In this document: positions 55,159 to 64,000 of the stretch, piece by piece
Layout of the letters: every line of letters begins with the position of its first letter
Position numbering within the stretch: the stretch's first letter is position 1
From: Pseudomonas sp. SCB32
GTDB taxonomy: Bacteria > Pseudomonadota > Gammaproteobacteria > Pseudomonadales > Pseudomonadaceae
DNA: 64,000 nucleotides
Direction: 5' to 3'
Assembly: GCF_009189165.1 (NCBI RefSeq)
Contig: NZ_CP045118.1
Span: forward strand, 2,728,001 to 2,792,000
Program-made: the position numbers and the translations under genes
The notes under the pieces: generated by a model
Databases searched by the model: none
The model's input: only the letters and a program-made list of their open reading frames with translations
Told to the model about the DNA's origin: nothing

Positions 55159-55935
55159 ATGCAACGTCTGGCAAACAAGATCGCCATCATCACCGGAGGC
55201 GCCCGCGGCATGGGTGCCGAAACCGCGCGCCTGTTCGTCTCCGAAGGCGCCCGCGTGGTCATCGCCGACCTCCTCGAACAGGAAGGCGCGGCCCTGGCCG
55301 TCGAGCTGGGTGAAGCGGCCAGCTTCCAGCGCCTGGACGTCAGCTGCGAGGAAAACTGGCAGCGCGTGGTACAGGCCACCCTGGAACGTCACGGACGAAT
55401 CGATGTGCTGGTGAACAACGCTGCCGTACTGGTGTTCGGTGCCATCGAAGAACTGTCCAAGGCGGAGTTCGAACGGGCGCTGTCGATCAACCTGACCGGC
55501 ACCTTCCTCGGCATCCACAGCGTGGCGCCGATCATGCGCGAACAAGGCCGTGGCGCTATCGTCAATATTTCCTCGGTGGATGGCCTGCGAGGCGTCAATG
55601 CCCTGGCCGCCTACGTATCGAGCAAATGGGGCGTGCGCGGCCTGACCAAGGTCGCGGCACTGGAGCTCGGCCCACACGGCGTGCGGGTCAACTCGGTGCA
55701 TCCGGGCGGCGTCGATACGCTGATGTCCAACCCCACCGGCGCCGCGCGCGACGAACTGGCCGGGCAGTACCGCACGGTGCCGCAGCAGCGCATCGGCGCA
55801 CCGGAAGAGATAGCCCGCGCCACGCTGTTCCTCGCCAGTGACGAGGCCAGCTACTGCAACGGCAGCGAACTGTCGGTGGATGGTGGCGTAGCGGCGGGCG
55901 CTTATTATCCGGGCTTGCCGGGTTCGCCGATCTAG
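55159..55935 (+). CDS. SDR family oxidoreductase
   Basis: 258 residues. ITGGARGMGAETARLFVSEG, IADLLEQEG (Asp, NAD preference), NNAAVLV, Ser in NISSVDG, YVSSKWGVRGLTK (Tyr-x3-Lys), VHPGGVDT and LSVDGGVAAG resemble the 3-alpha/20-beta-hydroxysteroid dehydrogenase branch. AAGGAG precedes the ATG. With the first SDR and the NTF2-like protein it may oxidise an alicyclic or steroid-like alcohol. Confidence 0.9.
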   Translation: MQRLANKIAIITGGARGMGAETARLFVSEGARVVIADLLEQEGAALAVELGEAASFQRLDVSCEENWQRVVQATLERHGRIDVLVNNAAVLVFGAIEELSKAEFERALSINLTGTFLGIHSVAPIMREQGRGAIVNISSVDGLRGVNALAAYVSSKWGVRGLTKVAALELGPHGVRVNSVHPGGVDTLMSNPTGAARDELAGQYRTVPQQRIGAPEEIARATLFLASDEASYCNGSELSVDGGVAAGAYYPGLPGSPI

Positions 55936-56439
55936 GCCGGAGCGGGCGGTCCTGTCCCTAAGACTGCCCGCACTGTTTTTCACCTGGGGCCACTGCGTTT
56001 CATGGGCCCGACAGCTCAGTACTCCACGTCCTTCGGCGATGGCTGTGCCTCGCGCAGCTCGGCCCTGATTGCAGCATGGACAATCGCTACCGTGGCAGCA
56101 TGCACCATCCAGCCGTGGCTCAAAATTAGCCGCGGCGAGCGTGGTCGCTTTGTCCGTAACCATGAGGTGCCAGGCTGGCTGCAGGCGCATGATCAACGTC
56201 CGCTACTGGCCGATAGTTGCCGCCAACCAGCGGCAACTTCCGCCCCAAGCGGCCACTCACGAACAGCCGCATCCGGCCAGAAGGGACGTTCAGAGGAGAG
56301 ACATTGAATCTGTCCTCTTTCCCGACAGGCCCAGGGCGGGTGCGCAAGCGGGGCGCAGTGAACCTCTGGGCGCTTCGGCTGGATTTCGGCTACGCCTTGC
56401 CCAGGACAGGTTCACGCTCGCGCCGTCATGTACGCCTGT
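55936..56439. other. intergenic region without a supported gene
   Basis: 504 bp between convergent SDR and malate dehydrogenase genes. Around 56200-56270 there is CGTCCGCTACTGGCCGATAG and then a CCGCCAACCAGCGGC hairpin, a type of element seen between genes in many proteobacteria. Overlapping short frames have Arg/Ser/Pro-rich content and no ribosome sites. Possibly a decayed gene. Confidence 0.4.
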
Positions 56440-57369
56440 TCACAAGGCATTCATTTCAGCAATATCGCGCGCCACCTGATCTGCAGAGTGGTCGAACATC
56501 GCCTGCTCCTGCGCATCCAGCGACATCTCGATCACCCGCACGAGCCCCTCGTCTGAGAGTACACAGGGGACACCCATGGCAATCCCTGTTCGCCCGTACT
56601 CGCCCTCGAGAATCGCGACCGCCGGCAAAATGCGGTTTCGCCCATTGGCGATAGCGTCCACCATCTGTGCAATTGCCACGCCCGGCGCGTCGCAGGCGCT
56701 CCCCAGCTTCTTCAAGCCCAGAATCTCGCCGCCACCCTTGCGTGTGCGCTCTACGATCCGCTCTATCTGCTCACTGGACAGGAAGTGAGACAGTGGCACC
56801 GAACCGACCGCGCAGTATCGCATCAGCGGCACCATGCTATCGCCATGCCCGCCCAGGACCAGCGCGGTGATATCCCGAGTAGAAAACCCTGTCTCCTCGG
56901 CAATGAAGCACTTCATGCGCGCTGTATCGAGCACGCCCGCCTGCCCGAAGACCCTGTTGCGTCCCAGCCCACTAAGGCTGCAAGCCCGATAGGTCAGCAC
57001 GTCGACCGGGTTCGATACCACCAACACCGTCGCCGCCGGAGCATGACGATTGATATCGAGCATGATGCTGTCGAGGATCGGCAGATTGATACTCAATACA
57101 TCCTGGCGCGACTGACCAGGCTTGCGGGGAACTCCCGCCGTAATCACCACCAGGTCAGAGCCTTGCAGCAATTCGGCATTGGACCCGCCGTAAACCCGGG
57201 TGTCTGACCCCGACTCGACTGCCGCCTGCCAGATGTCCAGCGCCTTGCCCTTTGCCAACTCACCCTGCACATCAATCAACGCCAACTCACGACAGAGTTC
57301 ATCCAGGGCGATGATCTGAGCCGCCGCCTCACCGACTATACCGGCACCCACAATTGATAGTTTGTTCAC
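56440..57369 (-). CDS. mdh: NAD-dependent malate dehydrogenase (LDH-like)
   Basis: 309 residues from a GTG at 57369 with GGAGG 6 nt upstream. GAGIVGEAAAQII (NAD-binding), Asp33 (LIDV), Arg82 and Arg88 in GVPRKPGQSR, SNPVDVLTYRA, Arg151 and catalytic His175 in GGHGDSMVPL. Arg82, in place of the Gln of lactate dehydrogenases, specifies malate. It interconverts malate and oxaloacetate. Many pseudomonads rely on the membrane quinone enzyme Mqo, so a soluble NAD enzyme here is notable. Lower GC than the neighbours. Confidence 0.85.
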   Translation of the reverse strand: MNKLSIVGAGIVGEAAAQIIALDELCRELALIDVQGELAKGKALDIWQAAVESGSDTRVYGGSNAELLQGSDLVVITAGVPRKPGQSRQDVLSINLPILDSIMLDINRHAPAATVLVVSNPVDVLTYRACSLSGLGRNRVFGQAGVLDTARMKCFIAEETGFSTRDITALVLGGHGDSMVPLMRYCAVGSVPLSHFLSSEQIERIVERTRKGGGEILGLKKLGSACDAPGVAIAQMVDAIANGRNRILPAVAILEGEYGRTGIAMGVPCVLSDEGLVRVIEMSLDAQEQAMFDHSADQVARDIAEMNAL

Positions 57370-57524
57370 CTCACACCTCCGCGCGGTGCGGGCCACGAGC
57401 AATACGCGCACCTTTGCAGATAAGTATTAGCCGCTAACGCAAAAAGGCCACACGGAGGTGACCGAAGTCGTCACGGATGGACAGTCCTGGCCGAAGCCGG
57501 ACGCGTGACGCATGAGAAGAAGTA

Positions 57525-58196
57525 CTAGGGCTGGGCGAGGTGCGCGTTGCTGGTGATGACGCCTTGCACGATTTCCACCGCTCCGTTGATGGCGAACTGA
57601 ACGCCCATGCAGACGAGCAGGAAACCCATCAGGCGGGATATGGCATCGATGCCGGATGCGCCTGTCGCTTTCATGATCCAGTCCGAGGCGCGCAGGCAGA
57701 TCCAGAGCGTCAGTGCCGATGACAGGAAAATCAGTGGCGGGGCGGTCAGCAGGACCCACTGCGGAAAGCTCGTGCTGTGTTTGATCGTGGCGGAGGAGCT
57801 GATGATCATCGCGATGGTGCCAGGGCCGGCGGTGCTGGGCATGGCGAGCGGGATGAAGGCGAAACTGGCGCGTTCGGCATTGCCTTCCTGCGGGGCCGTG
57901 GACGGGATGGGTTGGGGGAACAGCATCCTGCCGCCGATGATGCAGAGGATTCCGCCCCCGGCGATCCGCAAGCCGGGGATGGAGATGTTGAAGACATCCA
58001 TGATGAATTCACCGATGTAGTAGGTGAAGGTCATGATGAGGAAGACGTAGAACGCGGTCAGGAGTGCCTGTCTGTTCTTTTCTTCGCGGCTGAATCCTTG
58101 GGAAAGCGCCAGGAACAGCGCGACGGTCGTCGGCGGGTTGATCAAGGGAAGTATTGCCAGAAGACCGAGAACGATAGCGTCGAACAGACTGCTCAT
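57525..58196 (-). CDS. MarC family membrane protein
   Basis: 223 residues with six helices. LLAILPLINPPTTVALFLALSQGFSREEKNRQALLTAFYVF and IAGGGILCIIGGRMLF, then FAFIPLAMPSTAGPGTIAMII match the MarC/YchE/YhgN family (NAAT). Inner-membrane protein; transport activity is uncertain and MarC itself is not an antibiotic pump. The lipoprotein gene lies upstream on the same strand, 81 bp away. Confidence 0.87.
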   Translation of the reverse strand: MSSLFDAIVLGLLAILPLINPPTTVALFLALSQGFSREEKNRQALLTAFYVFLIMTFTYYIGEFIMDVFNISIPGLRIAGGGILCIIGGRMLFPQPIPSTAPQEGNAERASFAFIPLAMPSTAGPGTIAMIISSSATIKHSTSFPQWVLLTAPPLIFLSSALTLWICLRASDWIMKATGASGIDAISRLMGFLLVCMGVQFAINGAVEIVQGVITSNAHLAQP

Positions 58197-58277
58197 ATCC
58201 GGGGGTCCTTGTCATGTTCCGGATGTTCTCCGCGGCTTGGACGCCGCGGATTTTCGCTCATGCCAGTGGGGGGCGGG

Positions 58278-58955
58278 CTACTTGCTGAGCATGATGCTCA
58301 GGTCGCTGTTCACTTCCTTGATGGCCTGCTTGAAGTCGTCGGCGGTAATGGCCTCCTTGTCGTTCTCGAGCGTCTTGCCGAAGATCTTGCGCACCACATA
58401 GACCATGGGTTTGCCGGTCGCGACGTCGGTGATGCTGGCCTCGACATAGAGCTCGGTATTCTGGTCCCGATGTCCGGTGGCGGCGGATGTGGCGCCGACG
58501 ATCGCGGCGATGGGAACCACTTCGTACCACTTCATGCCTTCGTTGGAGGCACTGACGCCGGTAATGGCGGCCTTCACCTGCATGGCGCGCTGGCCGGCGG
58601 GGACGGCCTGCCGGGTGGGAACTACCTTGTACTGCAGGGCGATCGTCTGCTTCGCGGTGGAGCTGGCGTAGTTCTGCAGGTCCTGCAGGGTCTTCTGGTT
58701 CACCCGCTCATTCGGTTTTGGCGCCGGGTACAACACCAGTTTGTCGAAAACGACCGTGCTATAGGAGCGCGGCTTGAAGTCCGGAGACACCCAGCGCATC
58801 ACTGGATGTCCACTGGGCGACGTCGCTTCCTGGAGCCCCGAATAGTTGGGCAGGAAGCCGGAGTACTGCTCTTTTTCCGTAACTTGCGAAACACAGCCGG
58901 TGATAAGGACGCTGCTGAAGATGGCGCAAAGTAGCGTTTTATCAAATCTGCTCAT
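58278..58955 (-). CDS. DUF3313-like lipoprotein
   Basis: 225 residues from the ATG at 58955 (AAGGAAA upstream). The lipobox LITGC places the lipidated Cys at residue 21; residue 22 is Val, consistent with outer-membrane sorting. SGFLPNYSGLQEATSPSGHPVMRWVSPDFKPRSYSTVVFDKLVLYPAP is the DUF3313 opening, and ELYVEASITDVATGKPMVYVVRKIFGK the later core. Function unknown. Confidence 0.82.
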   Translation of the reverse strand: MSRFDKTLLCAIFSSVLITGCVSQVTEKEQYSGFLPNYSGLQEATSPSGHPVMRWVSPDFKPRSYSTVVFDKLVLYPAPKPNERVNQKTLQDLQNYASSTAKQTIALQYKVVPTRQAVPAGQRAMQVKAAITGVSASNEGMKWYEVVPIAAIVGATSAATGHRDQNTELYVEASITDVATGKPMVYVVRKIFGKTLENDKEAITADDFKQAIKEVNSDLSIMLSK

Positions 58956-59276
58956 GATGGGTTTCCTTGCCGACGTTAGGGCGCATTGGGAGCTGGATTT
59001 CACGTTTCGATGGGTGAACTTTCCGTTGGCGTCCGATGCCGCGACAAAGGGCGCCTGAAGCAATTACCGGGTGTCATGTCTTCGATTCGAATTGCAGTAT
59101 TGGCCTGTGTGAAAAGTAGTGCGAAGAAGTTTAGGCGTGATTTTGCCCGCAGCCACTGTGGGGATTTTCTTCAGCAACCGAATCGAACGGATTCGGTTAA
59201 GGCCGCTCCCGAGCTGGGCAGCCTTCTGGCGTTCGACGGCGTGTTTTCCCGATAGCGCTGCGCGCGGTCCGGCCCT
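58956..59276. other. intergenic region without a supported gene
   Basis: 321 bp between two minus-strand genes. It must contain the lipoprotein promoter; GC drops between 59090 and 59180. No hairpin terminator for either gene stands out. Confidence 0.35.
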
Positions 59277-60185
59277 TCAACGGTCGAGGCTGTTGCGTTG
59301 CTGCTCGAACCAGTCCAGCACGGCCTGGCACGCCGGGTGCGCGGCGCCGCTGTCGCGCAGCCAGAGGGCGTAGCGGCCGCCGGTCTTCAAGGCTTCGCCA
59401 AAGGGCACGATGAGGTCGCCGCGCTGCAGGGCATCGTGGGCGAGCATGCGATCGGTCATGGCCACGCCCAGGCCTCGGGTGGCGGCATCCAGCGCCAGGT
59501 CGTCGAGGTTGAACAGGATGTGCTTGAACTGCGTGGGCGGCGCGTCGGCCTGCGCGCGCAGCCACTGCGGCCATTCCAGGCGGCCGGTGGAGGCGTGGAT
59601 CAGCGCATGCCGGGCCAGTTCCTCCAGCGAGCGTGGCGGCTCCTGGCCATCGTCCAGACGCGGGGCGCACACCGGGATCAGGTATTCGTCGTAGAGCGGC
59701 ATGAGCGTGCGGCCCTGTGGGTCGCTGCCGCTGGGAAGATAGAGCACGTAGGCATCGCAGTCACCGCCATCGTCCACCACTTCGCCACCCACGGTCTCGA
59801 TGGACAGGCATAGCTCCGGGTGCTGGGTGTAGAAGGAGCTCAGGCGCGGCAGCAGCCAGCGCACCGCCAGCGACACGAAGGTGCGGATGCGGAAGGGGCG
59901 GTCCTGCGAGGCGGGGGCCAGGCGCTCTTCCAGGCGCAGCAACTGCTTGAGCATGCCCTGGGCCACCGTGTACACCTCACGGCCGGCATCGGTCAGGGCG
60001 ACCTTGCGGCTGGTGCGGTCGAACAGCGGCACCCGGTAGTGCTCCTCCAATTGCTGTACCTGCCGGCTGATGGCGCTCTGGGTCAGGTGCAGCTGCCGCG
60101 CCGCCTCGGTGAAGCTGCCGGCCTCGGCGACCTGCACCAGTGCCTGGAGTGCCTGCAGGGAGGGAACGCGAAGCAATCTGTCCAT
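59277..60185 (-). CDS. LysR family transcriptional regulator
   Basis: 302 residues. LQALQALVQVAEAGSFTEAARQLHLTQSAISRQVQQLEEHYRVPLFDRTSRKVALTDAG is the HTH; effector domain from about 92 (FRIRTFVSLAVRWLLPRLSSF) with the GcvA-like pattern. It is divergent from the oxidase/binding-protein cassette at 60336-64000 and probably controls it. Confidence 0.9.
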   Translation of the reverse strand: MDRLLRVPSLQALQALVQVAEAGSFTEAARQLHLTQSAISRQVQQLEEHYRVPLFDRTSRKVALTDAGREVYTVAQGMLKQLLRLEERLAPASQDRPFRIRTFVSLAVRWLLPRLSSFYTQHPELCLSIETVGGEVVDDGGDCDAYVLYLPSGSDPQGRTLMPLYDEYLIPVCAPRLDDGQEPPRSLEELARHALIHASTGRLEWPQWLRAQADAPPTQFKHILFNLDDLALDAATRGLGVAMTDRMLAHDALQRGDLIVPFGEALKTGGRYALWLRDSGAAHPACQAVLDWFEQQRNSLDR

Positions 60186-60335
60186 ACGGGTGATCCATGC
60201 AAATCCGGAATGGAAGGATGAAAAATGAGCGTTGGCGCAACTCGCGCAACTGCCCGTAGATTCTGGCCATAACGCGCCATCGGGGAGAATCGCTTAGATA
60301 CCCTCAGCGCATGGATTGTGAAGGAGTACCAGGCA

Positions 60336-61634
60336 ATGAACAATCACTGTGGCTGGATCGCCCAGGCGGGCGAATTGCCAGCCCGAGCGCAACTTGTCGG
60401 TACCCAGCGGGCGGACTGGCTGATCATCGGTGGCGGCATCACCGGCCTGTCCGCCGCGCACACCCTGGCCCGGCGTTTTCCGCAGCAGCGTATCGTTCTG
60501 CTGGAGCGCCAGCGCATCGCCCAAGGCGCTTCCGCGCGCAATTCCGGCTTCGTGGTCGCCCATGAGCTGCCGTCGCCCGCCGAGCGGCTCGGCCAGCCGG
60601 GACACGGCGCTTACCAGGTGGCTTCGCGTATCGGCGTCAGCGCTGCGCAGGAAGTCCGCCAGCGCATCGCCGAACTGGGCATCGACTGCGAGCTGAATGA
60701 CGACGGCTACCATTTCGCCGCGCACCGCCCCGAGCACCTGGAGGACATCGACAACATCCTCGCAAGCCTGGCATCGGTCGGCGCGACCGCGCGCTATTTC
60801 GAGGGCGCCGCCCTGGAACAGCGACTCGGCAGCGCCTTCTATGCGCGGGCCATCCATTGCACCGGCGGCAATGCGCTGCTGCAGCCGGCCCGCTATGTGC
60901 GGGGTCTGGCCGAGGGCCTGCCGGCATCTGTGGACGTCTACGAGCAGAGCGCCGTGACCGACCTGAGCCGCAGCGGCCAGGGCTGGACGGCGCGCACCGC
61001 GCAAGGCGAGGTGCACGCTCCGCAAGTATTGGTGTGCCTCGGGGCTTTCATCGCCCGCGCCGGGGTGCGCAACAGCGGAGCCTTCCCGCTGGAGCTCAGC
61101 GCCAGCATCACCCGCCCGCTGGACGAGCCGCGTTGGCAGTCGCTGTTCGGCGAGCGCCAATGGGGCGTGCTCGCGCCGCTGCCGGGCGGTGGCACCGTGC
61201 GCCTGCTGCCGGGGCGGCGGCTGCTGATCCGCAACACCGTCGAATATCGCCATCGCGACCTCGGCGCTGGTGCCCTGGCGGAGCGTCAGCGCCGCCACCT
61301 GGCGGGCCTGCAGAAGCGCTTCCCCGGCATCGTTGCGGACGACATCGCCTACACCTGGACCGGCCACCTGAGCGGCACCCGCTCGGGCGAACCCTACTTC
61401 GCCCGCGTCGACCGGGGCCTGCATGCCGTGGCCGGCTGCAACGGTTCGGGCGTGGCGCGCGGCACCCTGTGGGGTCGCCTGCTGGTGGAAATGGCGGCGG
61501 GCGACAGTTCGCCCGTGCTCGCCGATGTGCTGGCCCAGGCCAGCCCCGGCTACCTGCCACCCAGCCCGTTCTTCGATATCGGCGCCTCGCTGCGCATGGC
61601 CTGGGAAGTGCGCCGCGCGCGCGCCGAGGCTTGA
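60336..61634 (+). CDS. FAD-dependent oxidoreductase (DAO family)
   Basis: 432 residues from the ATG at 60336 (AAGGAG upstream). The FAD motif IIGGGITGLSAAHTLARR begins near residue 30, then QGASARNSGFVVAHE, similar to the PuuB/OrdL branch (GASGRNGG), and a C-terminal GLHAVAGCNGSGVARGTLWGRLLVE. It should oxidise a primary or secondary amine or N-methyl compound. The PotF-like binding protein follows 53 bp later. Confidence 0.83.
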   Translation: MNNHCGWIAQAGELPARAQLVGTQRADWLIIGGGITGLSAAHTLARRFPQQRIVLLERQRIAQGASARNSGFVVAHELPSPAERLGQPGHGAYQVASRIGVSAAQEVRQRIAELGIDCELNDDGYHFAAHRPEHLEDIDNILASLASVGATARYFEGAALEQRLGSAFYARAIHCTGGNALLQPARYVRGLAEGLPASVDVYEQSAVTDLSRSGQGWTARTAQGEVHAPQVLVCLGAFIARAGVRNSGAFPLELSASITRPLDEPRWQSLFGERQWGVLAPLPGGGTVRLLPGRRLLIRNTVEYRHRDLGAGALAERQRRHLAGLQKRFPGIVADDIAYTWTGHLSGTRSGEPYFARVDRGLHAVAGCNGSGVARGTLWGRLLVEMAAGDSSPVLADVLAQASPGYLPPSPFFDIGASLRMAWEVRRARAEA

Positions 61635-61687
61635 TCCATCCCTTTACCCCCGCACGACAACCCATAAAGACAAGAAACGAGGGCAGC

Positions 61688-62794
61688 ATGATCAACCGTT
61701 CCATGACTCTGGCCAGTCTCACCCTGACGGGCCTCACCCTGGCCTCTGCGGCCGGCACCGTCCAGGCGGCGCAGACCGTCACCATCGCCAACTGGAGCAG
61801 CTACATCGCCGACGACACGCTGGCCAATTTCACCCAGCAGACCGGTATCCAGACCACCTACGACCTGGTGGACAGCAACGAGACCACCGAAGCCAAGCTG
61901 ATGACCGGCGTCAGTGGCTACGACCTGGCCAGCCCGTCCAACCACTTCCTGCCGCGCCTGATCAAGGCGGGTGCCATCCAGGAGCTGGACAAGAGCAAGC
62001 TGCCGCACTGGAATAACCTCGATCCGAAGCTGATGAAGATCCTCGAGGTCAGCGACCCGGGCAACCGCTACGCCATTCCCTATCTCTGGGTGACCGTGGG
62101 CATCGGCTACAACGAGGACAAGATCAAGGCCATCTTCGGCAACACCGACGTCACTAAGAGCTGGCAGTTGCTGTTCGATCCGAAGAACCTCTCGAAGCTC
62201 GCCCAGTGCGGCGTGGCGGTGATCGACAACTCCACGCAGATGGTGCCCATTACCCTCAAGGTGCTGGGCCGCGACCCGGCCAGCCAGAACCCTGACGACT
62301 TCAAGGCGGCCGAAGCGGCGCTGCAGGCCATCCGCCCCTCGATCAGCTACTTCCACCAGTCCAAGTACGTCAGCGACCTGGCCAACGGCAACATCTGCCT
62401 GGCCATCGGCTTCAGCGGCGACGTGCTGCAGGCCATGACCACCGCCAGGCAGGCCGGCAACGGCGTGAAGATCGGCTACAGCCTGCCGCGCGAGGGCACC
62501 ACCATCGCCGTGGACACCGTGGTCATCCCCAAAGGCGCGCCGCACCTGGACAACGCCTACGCCTACATGGACTACCTGTTGCAGCCGAAAGTGATCGCCA
62601 ACATCAGCAACGCCGTGCAATACCCCAACGGCAACGCCGCGGCCAGCCAGTACGTGGACGCGGAGCTGCGCAGCAACCCCGCCGTCTATCCGCCGCAGGA
62701 AGTGCTCGACACCCTGTTCCCGATCAAGACCTTGTCCCCGGCTGGCATGCGCATGAACACCCGCCTGTGGACCCGTGTGAAGAGCGGTCAATGA
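61688..62794 (+). CDS. PotF-like ABC substrate-binding protein
   Basis: 368 residues. Signal peptide 1-27 ends VQA before AQTVTIANW. ANWSSYIADDTLANFTQQTGIQTTYDLVDSNETTEAKLMTG, YLWVTVGIGYN and LANGNICLAIGFSGD parallel the PotF-like protein at 45944, but several ligand-box residues differ (for instance WSSYIA against WTDYIA), so it may bind an amine other than putrescine. No cognate permease or ATPase lies in the window. Its stop overlaps the next start (ATGA). Confidence 0.87.
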   Translation: MINRSMTLASLTLTGLTLASAAGTVQAAQTVTIANWSSYIADDTLANFTQQTGIQTTYDLVDSNETTEAKLMTGVSGYDLASPSNHFLPRLIKAGAIQELDKSKLPHWNNLDPKLMKILEVSDPGNRYAIPYLWVTVGIGYNEDKIKAIFGNTDVTKSWQLLFDPKNLSKLAQCGVAVIDNSTQMVPITLKVLGRDPASQNPDDFKAAEAALQAIRPSISYFHQSKYVSDLANGNICLAIGFSGDVLQAMTTARQAGNGVKIGYSLPREGTTIAVDTVVIPKGAPHLDNAYAYMDYLLQPKVIANISNAVQYPNGNAAASQYVDAELRSNPAVYPPQEVLDTLFPIKTLSPAGMRMNTRLWTRVKSGQ

Positions 62795-64000
62795 GCCAGT
62801 CCATCGCCCCGCGCCGCCACGCCCTGGTGGTTGGCGCCGGCGTGGTCGGCCTGGCCACCGCGCTGCAACTGCAACGCCGCGACTTCCAGGTGACGCTGCT
62901 GGACCGCAACCCGCCGGGCCTGGCCACGTCTTTCGGTAACGCCTGCACCTTCGCCACCTACTCGGTGGAGCCGGTGGCCACGCCGGGCATCTGGCGCAAG
63001 GCGCCGGGCATGCTGCTGCGTCCGGACAGCCCGCTGGCCATCCGCCCGGCCTACCTGCCGCGCATCGCGCCCTGGCTGTGGCGGTTCCTCGCGGCCTCGC
63101 GACGTAACCGCGTGGAAGCCATCGGGCACGACCTCAACACGCTGCTGCGCCCGTGCATGGACGCCTGGCAGGGACTGTTCGACGAGGCGGGCGCCAACGA
63201 TCTGATCTGCCATGACGGCTCGCTGTACGTGTTCGAGGCCCATGAGCGCGGCGATGCCGAAGCCATGGTGGATTACCACCGGCGCTACGAGGTGCCCATC
63301 CGCCTGGTGGAAGGACCGGAGCTGCGCGAGCTGGAGCCGGCGCTCAACAGCCGCGCCAGTTGTGCGGTGGAGCTGCCCGGCGTCAGCCGCACCCTCGACC
63401 CGTACGCCCTGAGCCTGCGCCTGTTCGATCGCTTCCTGGCGCGCGGTGGCGAGTTCCGCCGGGGCGAACTGCTGGGCATCGAGCCGGCCGGGGCAGGGCG
63501 GGACGCGGTACAGGCGCAGCTGGTAACCGGTGAACGCCTGGAAGCCGACCGCCTGGCACTGTGCACCGGCGCCTGGTCGCGCCGCCTGGTGGATCAGTTG
63601 GGGGATGCCGTCCCGCAGGACACCGAGCGCGGTTATCACGTGCTGTTCGGCCACGCCGGACAGGTGTTGAACCGTCCGGTCTGCTGGGGGGCAGGGGGCT
63701 TCTACATGACGCCCATGGCCCAGGGCCTGCGCGTGGCCGGCACGGTGGAGTTCGCCGGGCTGGAGGCATTGCCGAGCCCCGCACGCTATCGCTACCTCAC
63801 CCGTGGCGCGCGGCGCTTCCTGCGTCTGCAGCACGAGCCGGTATCGCAATGGATGGGCTTCCGCTCCTCAGTGCCCGACAGCAAGCCGGTGCTCGGCCCG
63901 TCACGGCGGCTGCCGCAGGTGTTCTACAACTTCGGCCACGGCCATGTGGGCCTGACGCTGGGCGCCATCACCGGCCAGCTGCTCGCCGAGCAGGCCAGCG
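62791..64000 (+). CDS. DadA-like FAD-dependent oxidoreductase, 3' partial
   Basis: 403 codons are present and the frame is still open at the window end. ATG at 62791 overlaps the previous stop. LVVGAGVVGLATALQLQRR (residues 12-30) binds FAD; VTLLDRNPPGLATSFGNACTFATYSVEPVATPG follows the DadA pattern, and FYNFGHGHVGLTLGAITGQLLAEQAS near the edge is the C-terminal FAD block, so only a few residues are missing. It resembles the enzyme at 7210. Role: oxidation of an amino acid or amine produced or imported with its two upstream partners. Confidence 0.85.
   Translation, partial: MSQSIAPRRHALVVGAGVVGLATALQLQRRDFQVTLLDRNPPGLATSFGNACTFATYSVEPVATPGIWRKAPGMLLRPDSPLAIRPAYLPRIAPWLWRFLAASRRNRVEAIGHDLNTLLRPCMDAWQGLFDEAGANDLICHDGSLYVFEAHERGDAEAMVDYHRRYEVPIRLVEGPELRELEPALNSRASCAVELPGVSRTLDPYALSLRLFDRFLARGGEFRRGELLGIEPAGAGRDAVQAQLVTGERLEADRLALCTGAWSRRLVDQLGDAVPQDTERGYHVLFGHAGQVLNRPVCWGAGGFYMTPMAQGLRVAGTVEFAGLEALPSPARYRYLTRGARRFLRLQHEPVSQWMGFRSSVPDSKPVLGPSRRLPQVFYNFGHGHVGLTLGAITGQLLAEQAS

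Overview
The window reads as chromosomal DNA of a Pseudomonas, probably of the P. aeruginosa / nitroreducens / citronellolis lineage (an inference). Supporting this are the high GC with strong third-position GC bias, the gammaproteobacterial gene families (ArnT, DkgB, PauA/PotF/PauB-type polyamine genes, FadL, MarC), the many divergent LysR-regulator/target pairs, and REP-like intergenic palindromes of the type TAGGAGCGGA...CCGCGAT. I recognise no tRNA, rRNA, CRISPR array, prophage or complete insertion sequence. Both edges cut a gene.

Layout. 1-2042: the tail of a metallo-beta-lactamase-fold hydrolase, then a convergent pair of a SufR-like regulator and a periplasmic helical protein. 2043-3063: repeat-filled spacer. 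3064-10064: cytosine-deaminase-like amidohydrolase divergent from an MFS transporter, then an RpiR-type regulator, a DadA-like oxidase and an amino acid permease. 10116-22360: a dense set of NAD(P)H/flavin reductases (two Old Yellow Enzymes, two aldo/keto reductases, a luciferase-like flavoenzyme and an SDR) with LysR/ArsR regulators, a cyclase-family protein, a MoaF-like protein and an MFS pump. 22506-28072: an HD-GYP response regulator followed by a very large hybrid histidine kinase.

28138-31478: a compact three-gene minus-strand operon of two single-pass envelope proteins around a membrane-anchored Clp-like AAA+ unfoldase. This is my best candidate for an undescribed system. 31674-34338: LysR divergent from an unusual M20-family hydrolase. 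34513-38901: FadL-like porin, a 636-residue exported protein of unknown function, a small protein and a membrane protein. 39021-40775: ArnT. 40890-48433: guanidino/polyamine catabolism (ureohydrolase, GNAT, LysR, AraC, gamma-glutamylpolyamine oxidase, PotF-like binding protein, gamma-glutamylpolyamine synthetase).

48762-53520: miscellaneous small genes ending in a recombination scar where a truncated ion channel abuts a fragment of a MetA-pathway outer-membrane protein. 53604-55935: NTF2-like protein divergent from two SDRs. 56440-58955: NAD malate dehydrogenase, MarC-family protein and a lipoprotein. 59277-64000: LysR divergent from a second amine/amino-acid oxidase cassette (FAD oxidoreductase, PotF-like binding protein, DadA-like oxidase) that runs off the edge. 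Overall this is catabolic and accessory DNA: scavenging of amines, amino acids and pyrimidine-like compounds, electrophile reduction, and envelope functions, mostly in small regulator-plus-target units.
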